Source of the DNA: JBNRMR01 sp050942895
GTDB lineage: Bacteria; Bacillota; Clostridia; Christensenellales; UBA1750
Direction of reading: 5' to 3'
Length of the DNA stretch: 10,867 bases
Assembly: GCA_050942895.1 (NCBI GenBank)
Contig: JBMNOE010000043.1
Location: 1-10,867 of the forward strand
Shown: one piece after another, positions 6,552-10,867 of the stretch
Layout: each line of letters starts with the position of its first letter
Position numbering within the stretch: the first letter of the stretch is position 1
Program-made: the position numbers and the translations under genes
Notes under the pieces: model-generated
The model's input: the letters and a program-made list of their open reading frames with translations, nothing else
What the model was told of the DNA's origin: nothing
Databases searched by the model: none

Positions 6552-8078
6552 CTAAGCTCTCGGCTTCATTGTGGGGAACAACAGCACGTCGCGTATGGAG
6601 GGGCTGTCTGTCAGCAGCATAATCAGCCTGTCCACCCCGAAGCCAAGCCCTCCCGTGGGGGGCATCCCGTACTCCATGGCGGTTAAGAAGTCCTCGTCCA
6701 CCTGGGCGGTTAAAGCGCCCTCCGAGTGGCGGACCTTCACCTGGGCTTCAAAGCGCTCCCGCTGGTCTATGGGATCGTTCAGCTCCGTGAAAGCATTGCC
6801 GGCCTCCCGGGCATAGATGAAGAACTCAAAGCGCTCTGTGAAGAGCGGATCCCCCGGCTTGCGCTTTGCAAGAGGGGAAATTTCAACAGGATAGTCGGTG
6901 ACGAAGGTGGGCTGGATCAAGAACTCCTCGCACTTTTCATCGTATATGGCGACCAGGCATTCGCCCTTGGTGAAATCATTGCGGCAGTCTATGCCCATGG
7001 CTTTAACTGCGGCGCGGGCCTCCTCGTCGCTCTGCCAGCTTTCGTAGTCCACACCTGTGTATTCTTTCACGCATTCCTTCATTGTCATGCGCCGCCAGGG
7101 GGGAGAGAAGTCGATTTCGGTGCCCTGATAGCTGATCTTAAGGCCGCCGCTGACCTTTTCCACAACATAGCAGAAAAGCCGCTCGACAAGATCCATCATA
7201 CCGTGATAATCGGTGTAGGCCTGATAGAATTCGCACATGGTGAACTCCGGGTTGTGGGATGAATCCATGCCCTCGTTGCGGAATATGCGGCCGATTTCAA
7301 AAACCCTGTCAATGCCGCCGACGATAAGGCGCTTAAGGTATAGCTCCAGCTCGATGCGAAGGTACATGGGCAAAGCCAAAGCGTTTAAGTGGGTTTCAAA
7401 GGGCCTTGCGGCGGCTCCCGTTTCAAGGGTGTGAAGAACGGGTGTGTCAACCTCCAAAAAGCCCTCGCCCGTCAGGAACTCGCGTATGGCGGAAATAATC
7501 TTCGAACGCTTGTAGAATGTGTCGCGCACCGCGGGGTTTATTATAAGATCCACATAGCGCTGGCGGTAACGCAGATCATTATCCCTCAGGCCGTGGAATT
7601 TTTCCGGCAGGGGTAAAAGGGATTTTGAAAGAAGGCTTATTTCAGCCGCGTGAACGGAGACCTCGCCTGTGCGTGTTTTAAAGACGGTGCCGTTTAAGCC
7701 GATGATATCGCCGATATCAAGCTTCTTGAAGTTGTCGTATGCATCCTGGCCGATGTCATCGCGCTTGATGTATATCTGTATGCGGCCTGCGCCGTCCTGA
7801 ATGCGCGCAAAAGAGGCCTTGCCCATTATATGCTTGCCGATTATGCGACCGGCGACAGCCACCTTCTTTCCCTCCAGCTCATCGTAGGAGGAAAGAATGC
7901 TTTCGCTCAAATGGGTAAAGTCAAATTTAGTTATTGAAAAGGGATCGCTCCCTGCCTCTTGAAGGGCCTTGAGCTTTTCCCGTCTTACAAGCGCCTGCTC
8001 TGAAAGCTCTTTTTGATAGCTCTTTTCGTCCATCAGTTCCTGCTCTTCCTGAGCGCGAATGTCCTGGTTTTCGTCCAC
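6552..8078 (-). CDS. lysS: Lysyl-tRNA synthetase, class II
   Basis: A 508-residue class II enzyme that activates lysine with ATP and charges tRNA-Lys. Residues 74-150 form the N-terminal OB-fold anticodon-binding domain (VAVAGRIIGKHIMGKASF then IGLNGTVFKTRTGE). The catalytic core shows LRYRQRYVDLI (169-179), the motif 1 region around 197-215, motif 2 (VFEIGRIFRNEG 259-270, then HNPEFTMCEFY 275-285) and motif 3 (GLGFGVDRL 477-485). Length matches bacterial LysRS. The segment ahead of GAAARPF reads LHTLET, where many homologues have a proline/glycine-rich version, a modest difference. GTG at 8078 is the start; GGAGG lies 7 bases upstream. It follows greA with a 48-bp gap and no terminator, an arrangement common in Clostridia, so it is probably transcribed from the greA promoter. 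Confidence 0.97.
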   Translation of the reverse strand: MDENQDIRAQEEQELMDEKSYQKELSEQALVRREKLKALQEAGSDPFSITKFDFTHLSESILSSYDELEGKKVAVAGRIIGKHIMGKASFARIQDGAGRIQIYIKRDDIGQDAYDNFKKLDIGDIIGLNGTVFKTRTGEVSVHAAEISLLSKSLLPLPEKFHGLRDNDLRYRQRYVDLIINPAVRDTFYKRSKIISAIREFLTGEGFLEVDTPVLHTLETGAAARPFETHLNALALPMYLRIELELYLKRLIVGGIDRVFEIGRIFRNEGMDSSHNPEFTMCEFYQAYTDYHGMMDLVERLFCYVVEKVSGGLKISYQGTEIDFSPPWRRMTMKECVKEYTGVDYESWQSDEEARAAVKAMGIDCRNDFTKGECLVAIYDEKCEEFLIQPTFVTDYPVEISPLAKRKPGDPLFTERFEFFIYAREAGNAFTELNDPIDQRERFEAQVKVRHSEGALTAQVDEDFLTAMEYGMPPTGGLGFGVDRLIMLLTDSPSIRDVLLFPTMKPRA

Positions 8079-8126
8079 TTTGCTTCCTCCGGGAATATCA
8101 TTTGTTTTGTTTTATTTCATTTTTGC

Positions 8127-8624
8127 CTACTGAATGGCCAGCACCTTCAGCTTCATGCTGCCGTAGGGGGCATGGGCCACGACCACCTGACCGATGGTGG
8201 AGCCGATCAAAGCTCTGCCAACGGGGGACTCGTTTGAAATCTTGTTGTTTGAAGGGTCTGCCTCGGCGCTGCCCACTATGGTGTAGGTCACTTCCTCATT
8301 GAACTCCTCGTCATATATCTTTACAGTATTGCCGATGTTCACAAAGTCCGTGTTTATATCATCTTCGTCTATCACCTTGGCCATGCGAAGAGTGTTTTCA
8401 ATCTTGATTATCTTGCCCTCGATGAAGGCCTGTTCGTTTTTTGCTTCGTCATATTCGGCGTTTTCGGATATATCCCCGAATGAGATGGCCGTTTTTATTC
8501 TCTCCGCCACCTCCTGCCTTTTCACGGATTTGAGCTCGTCAAGCTCGTTTTCCAGTTTCCTGATTCCTTCCGGCGTCAATATGACTTCATTAATAGAGCC
8601 ATTGTTAGTCTTGCTTATTGCCAA
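8127..8624 (-). CDS. greA: Transcription elongation factor GreA
   Basis: A 165-residue GreA that enters the RNA polymerase secondary channel and stimulates cleavage of backtracked transcripts. The N-terminal antiparallel coiled coil (about 15-85) carries the tip sequence GDISENAEYDEAK (50-62), with the acidic pair D51 and E54 that coordinates the catalytic metal. The C-terminal FKBP-like domain includes ISNESPVGRALIGSTIGQVV (129-148). Typical length is near 158. TTG at 8624 is chosen because GGAGG lies 7 bases upstream and the protein then begins close to the usual family start. The frame stays open to an ATG at 8732, but that 36-residue extension is not conserved-looking and covers a leader hairpin. 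It heads the greA-lysS unit. Confidence 0.95.
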   Translation of the reverse strand: MAISKTNNGSINEVILTPEGIRKLENELDELKSVKRQEVAERIKTAISFGDISENAEYDEAKNEQAFIEGKIIKIENTLRMAKVIDEDDINTDFVNIGNTVKIYDEEFNEEVTYTIVGSAEADPSNNKISNESPVGRALIGSTIGQVVVAHAPYGSMKLKVLAIQ

Positions 8625-8667
8625 ACTAATCCCTCCGATTTCAATTGCACGATATTTATGAATATAT

Positions 8668-8698
8668 GAGGCGCCCCTTGCATTATGCACTGCGCCTC
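8668..8698 (-). promoter_or_regulatory. Nested hairpin in the greA leader
   Basis: A 7-bp outer stem GAGGCGC/GCGCCTC encloses an inner TGCAT/ATGCA stem, separated by short unpaired bases. In the greA mRNA it ends about 44 nt ahead of the start codon. There is no T-run after it, so it is more likely a stabilising or translation-affecting structure than a terminator. Confidence 0.5.
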
Positions 8699-8821
8699 CC
8701 GAAACAATATTATTCACACCTGCCGATTTCAAAAAAACCTTCGACCTCTTCCGCCTGCTGACCGTTGGTTAGAACCGGTGGAAAAGCGAATGATTAATGT
8801 TGCTCCGCCAATAAACAACGC

Positions 8822-8877
8822 GGCGAGTATTGTCTTATACTCACCACCGCCAATTATTCTAATACATTATACTCACC
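8822..8877. repeat. Three GAGTAT/ATACTC repeats overlapping the greA promoter
   Basis: TTATACTCACC occurs at 8835-8845 and again at 8867-8877, exactly 32 bp apart (about three helical turns). An inverted partial copy, GGCGAGTAT, at 8822-8830 makes a hairpin with the first copy (one mismatch, 6-base loop). The 8867-8877 copy covers the -10 hexamer and the adjoining spacer of the greA promoter. The layout suits a repressor operator or a duplicated promoter segment. Confidence 0.5.
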
Positions 8878-8894
8878 GGTATATGAAAAGTCAA
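8866..8894 (-). promoter_or_regulatory. Near-consensus sigma-A promoter for greA-lysS
   Basis: On the minus strand TTGACT (8894-8889, 5/6) and TATAAT (8871-8866, 6/6) are separated by 17 bp. Transcription should begin near 8859, leaving a leader of roughly 235 nt before the greA TTG, unusually long and containing two hairpins. Confidence 0.82.
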
Positions 8895-9004
8895 ACATTA
8901 ATGATCAAAAAGATGTAAAAAAACTATGAATAACCGCCTTGAGACCAACTTTTTCCAATGCCTTTCATGAGCTCTTTCCTCCGCCCCCGATGCCGGTGGA
9001 CAAA

Positions 9005-9029
9005 AGCCCGCAAAAAGCGGCTATTTTTA
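9005..9029 (+). terminator. Hairpin with T-rich flank between divergent promoters
   Basis: AGCC(C)GC pairs with GCGGCT around AAAAA, with one bulged C, and is followed by TATTTTTAG. The reverse strand also ends in TTTTG. No gene on the plus strand upstream needs it within this window, so it may insulate the divergent promoters or be an incidental structure. Confidence 0.35.
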
Positions 9030-9030
9030 G

Positions 9031-9058
9031 TAATATCATGAATTTATGCGCATACCCT
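9031..9058 (+). promoter_or_regulatory. Candidate sigma-E-type promoter for the SipL-like gene
   Basis: TAATATC (9031-9037) and CATACCCT (9051-9058), 13 bp apart, resemble the mother-cell sigma-E consensus (KMATATT and CATACANT). The predicted start lies shortly before the strong AGGAGG at 9079-9084. This fits the spore-coat role expected for the gene. It is a pattern match only. Confidence 0.45.
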
Positions 9059-9091
9059 TGCGTATATATCAATGTGTAAGGAGGAATATGT

Positions 9092-10639
9092 ATGCCTTTT
9101 GATTCAAGCAAAAAGATAATCACAGCATATGACGGCGCGGCCAGCGCCAGGGAACAGGTTCTTGTCGAGGGAACCGCGCTGCTTCCGGGAATAACGGGGG
9201 GAGCGAAGATACTGCATGCCGACGCCAGAGCCGAGATCATCTCATCCGAGGTGCAAAACGACCGGCTGGCCGTGGGCGGGACAGTCGCTTTCGATATCCT
9301 GTACACCGGGGGGGAGGATAAGAAAGCCGCGGGAACGAAGGCGCAATATACCTTCAGTCACATACTGGAAATGAAGGGAGCAAAGCCCGGAATGCAGGTG
9401 AGCGTTCATCCCCGGGTGGAAACCATCACCGCGGATGCCGGCGGCTCAAAGGCGAACTTGCGCGCCGTGCTGACGCTGGAGGCCGATGCCCATTCCATTC
9501 GCAGCGAGGAGGTGCTGCAGGAGCTTTCCGGCGCGGAGTTTTACAGCCTGCAAAAGAATGTCAGCATCTGTGAAAGGGTCGGTTATGGCCAGGCCAGGAT
9601 GCTGCTTGAAGCCGAAACCGAGCTGCCCTTCGCTGCCCAGGCGGAGGAGATCGTTTTTTCCTCCGGAAATGTGCGCGCCCTTAACGTGACCACATATGAT
9701 GACCGCCTGACTATTGAAGGTGAGCTGGTGATCGACGCCTATTATCTGATCCCGCTGACAGACAAGCCCATCGCCAAGAGCAGGCACACATTCCCGTTTG
9801 AAACGCAGGTTGCGGTGGACGGCCTTACAGCGGGAAGGCCCGCCGATGTCGAGGTCATATTCAAGGACTCGGCCCTGAACATACTTGAGCCCGCAGAGGA
9901 TGCGCCCAAAAGCCTCAGGGTGGAGGGGGTGCTGACGGCCTTGGCCATTTGCGAGGAAACCGTGGTTGTGCCTGTGCTGGAGGACGCATTTTCCACCGCC
10001 AAGCAGACGGCTATTCTTGAAAAGAAGGTGATGCCCCTTAAAACCGGCACTTTCTCACAAAGCGGCAATGATACTGTGAAGATATCACTGTCACTTGATG
10101 AAGCAATGCCCAAGATCGGCACTATGTTGGCGGTTTTTGCAAGGCCCATAGACTACGAGATAATTCCGCAGCCCAAGGCGAACGCCGCCGGCGCGCTGGA
10201 AATTACCATAGTTTACATGCCCGATGGCGGCACATTCCCGGTTTCAGCCAGGCAGGAAGTGCCCTTTGAAGCGAACTTTGATTTTGCTGTCCCCGAAAAC
10301 GCCCGCACGAAGATCACCGTCAGAGACGCGGACGCCACACAGACCGCTTCCGATCAGGTGGAGCTCAGGGTACAGCTTGTTCTCAGCGCCAAGGCGGACA
10401 TAGTCGAGGAGACGGAACTGGTGGTAAGCGCAGAGCCGGCGGCAAACGGCCTTCCCGAAAAGAGTTCTATAAGCATATACTTTGCAAGGGAAGGGGATAC
10501 AATGTGGTCGGTGGCAAAACAATACCTGATGCCCGTCGATACCCTTAGAAAGTTTAACCCAGAACTGGACGACAGACCGGACACCGGCAGGCTGACAGCA
10601 GGACAAAAGGCAATCCTCTACAGGAAGGGTATCTCATAG
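9092..10639 (+). CDS. sipL: SPOCS (DUF3794) and LysM protein, SipL-like spore morphogenesis factor
   Basis: A 515-residue protein with about three beta-rich SPOCS/DUF3794-type repeats (roughly 25-130, 175-290 and 335-440; for example VGGTVAFDILYTGG at 61-74 and IEGELVIDAYYL at 208-219) and a C-terminal LysM domain at 459-510 (YFAREGDTMWSVAKQYLMPV ... LRKFNPEL ... LTAGQKAILY). This architecture and length match Clostridioides difficile SipL, the functional counterpart of SpoVID, whose LysM domain binds SpoIVA and fixes the coat to the forespore. There is no signal peptide, as expected for a protein made in the mother-cell cytoplasm. ATG at 9092 has AGGAGG 7 bases upstream. It stands alone: a sigma-E-like promoter precedes it and a 12-bp terminator follows. 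SPOCS/LysM paralogues exist, so assignment to SipL itself is likely but not certain. Confidence 0.82.
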   Translation: MPFDSSKKIITAYDGAASAREQVLVEGTALLPGITGGAKILHADARAEIISSEVQNDRLAVGGTVAFDILYTGGEDKKAAGTKAQYTFSHILEMKGAKPGMQVSVHPRVETITADAGGSKANLRAVLTLEADAHSIRSEEVLQELSGAEFYSLQKNVSICERVGYGQARMLLEAETELPFAAQAEEIVFSSGNVRALNVTTYDDRLTIEGELVIDAYYLIPLTDKPIAKSRHTFPFETQVAVDGLTAGRPADVEVIFKDSALNILEPAEDAPKSLRVEGVLTALAICEETVVVPVLEDAFSTAKQTAILEKKVMPLKTGTFSQSGNDTVKISLSLDEAMPKIGTMLAVFARPIDYEIIPQPKANAAGALEITIVYMPDGGTFPVSARQEVPFEANFDFAVPENARTKITVRDADATQTASDQVELRVQLVLSAKADIVEETELVVSAEPAANGLPEKSSISIYFAREGDTMWSVAKQYLMPVDTLRKFNPELDDRPDTGRLTAGQKAILYRKGIS

Positions 10640-10653
10640 GCGACGCCGACAGC

Positions 10654-10690
10654 AGAAAACGACGCAGGGCATGGCTCCGCGTCGTTTTCT
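10654..10690 (+). terminator. Strong terminator after the SipL-like gene
   Basis: A perfect 12-bp stem AGAAAACGACGC/GCGTCGTTTTCT encloses a 13-base loop, 14 bp past the stop codon. The 3' arm supplies a TTTTCTTGTT tail. The A-rich 5' arm means it could also work on the opposite strand. Confidence 0.85.
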
Positions 10691-10721
10691 TGTTCGATGG
10701 TAAGGGGAGGGGGACGTTCGG

Positions 10722-10864
10722 GGGCTCTGCCCTCAAGCTTCCGCCAAAGGGTAGCCCCTTTGGAATCCCCTTATTCAAAACTCCGCCTCAAACCCGTAAG
10801 CTTTTGCTATCATGTGCAAAGGGTCAAGGGAAAATCCCTTGTGGGGTGCGGGGCAAAGCCCTGC
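10722..10864. repeat. Cluster of short GC-rich hairpin units
   Basis: This gene-free stretch holds four small stem-loops. They are GGGC-TCT-GCCC (10722-10732); CCAAAGGG-TAGC-CCCTTTGG (10744-10763), followed by AATCCCC; CAAGGGA-AAA-TCCCTTG (10825-10841); and GCGGGGC-AAA-GCCCTGC (10848-10864, one G-T pair). The second resembles the unit at 7-26, and the last resembles the GGGGC-TTT-GCCCC unit at 1324-1336 read on the other strand. I see no gene between 10691 and the window end. Confidence 0.6.
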
Positions 10865-10867
10865 GTC

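Larger units (their letters stand above)
8625..9091. other. Divergent intergenic region between greA and the SipL-like gene
   Basis: A 467-bp spacer without a convincing gene. Reading from greA outward it contains the greA ribosome binding site, a nested leader hairpin (8668-8698), a T7 run on the minus strand around 8735, a GAGTAT/ATACTC repeat cluster (8822-8877), the greA promoter (8866-8894), a bulged hairpin with T-rich flank (9005-9029), a sigma-E-like promoter (9031-9058) and the ribosome binding site of the plus-strand gene. I see nothing definite in 8895-9004. Confidence 0.7.

Noticed and set aside
8625..8732. In-frame upstream start adding 36 residues to GreA
   Set aside because: It would exceed the family length, covers the leader hairpin, and the GGAGG at 8632-8636 clearly serves the TTG at 8624.
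8822..8877. Repeat cluster as a CRISPR array
   Set aside because: Only three short copies in mixed orientation, far below CRISPR repeat length, with no cas genes.

Overview
The window looks like a chromosomal segment from a spore-forming Firmicute of the class Clostridia. The reasons are a SPOCS/LysM spore-morphogenesis protein of the SipL type, a greA-lysS pair, near-consensus sigma-A promoters, strong GGAGG-type ribosome binding sites, frequent TTG/GTG starts and moderate GC. I cannot assign a genus. Coding content is ordinary chromosomal housekeeping. I see no insertion sequence, phage gene, CRISPR array, tRNA or rRNA.

Layout: (1) 76-1263 (+) is a class I SAM-dependent methyltransferase of the Methyltransf_32 type. 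(2) 1264-1447 is a convergent spacer made mostly of short GC-rich hairpins; similar units occur at both window edges. (3) 1448-3534 (-) holds nicotinate phosphoribosyltransferase followed by recX, whose start overlaps the upstream stop by 4 bp. (4) 3661-4698 (-) is lgt, the prolipoprotein diacylglyceryl transferase, with a 90-residue acidic tail. It has its own perfect TTGACA/TATAAT promoter and a downstream terminator. (5) 4823-6301 (-) is recO, preceded by a one-pass membrane protein of unknown function with a reduced solute-binding-protein-like outer domain. (6) 6302-6551 is a 250-bp spacer with a probable lysS terminator and an 89-nt compound inverted repeat that may be a structured RNA. 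(7) 6552-8624 (-) is greA-lysS, driven from a near-perfect promoter at 8866-8894 with an unusual repeat cluster and a long structured leader. (8) 9092-10639 (+) is the SipL-like protein, with a sigma-E-like promoter and a strong 12-bp terminator. (9) 10691-10867 again carries dispersed hairpins.

The minus-strand genes cover transcription elongation, translation, DNA repair and its regulation, lipoprotein maturation and NAD salvage, without one obvious pathway. The least explained items are the 89-nt foldable element, the membrane protein beside recO, the acidic Lgt tail and the repeats around the greA promoter. I did not find a convincing new multi-gene system. The noncoding structures are the best candidates for something undescribed.
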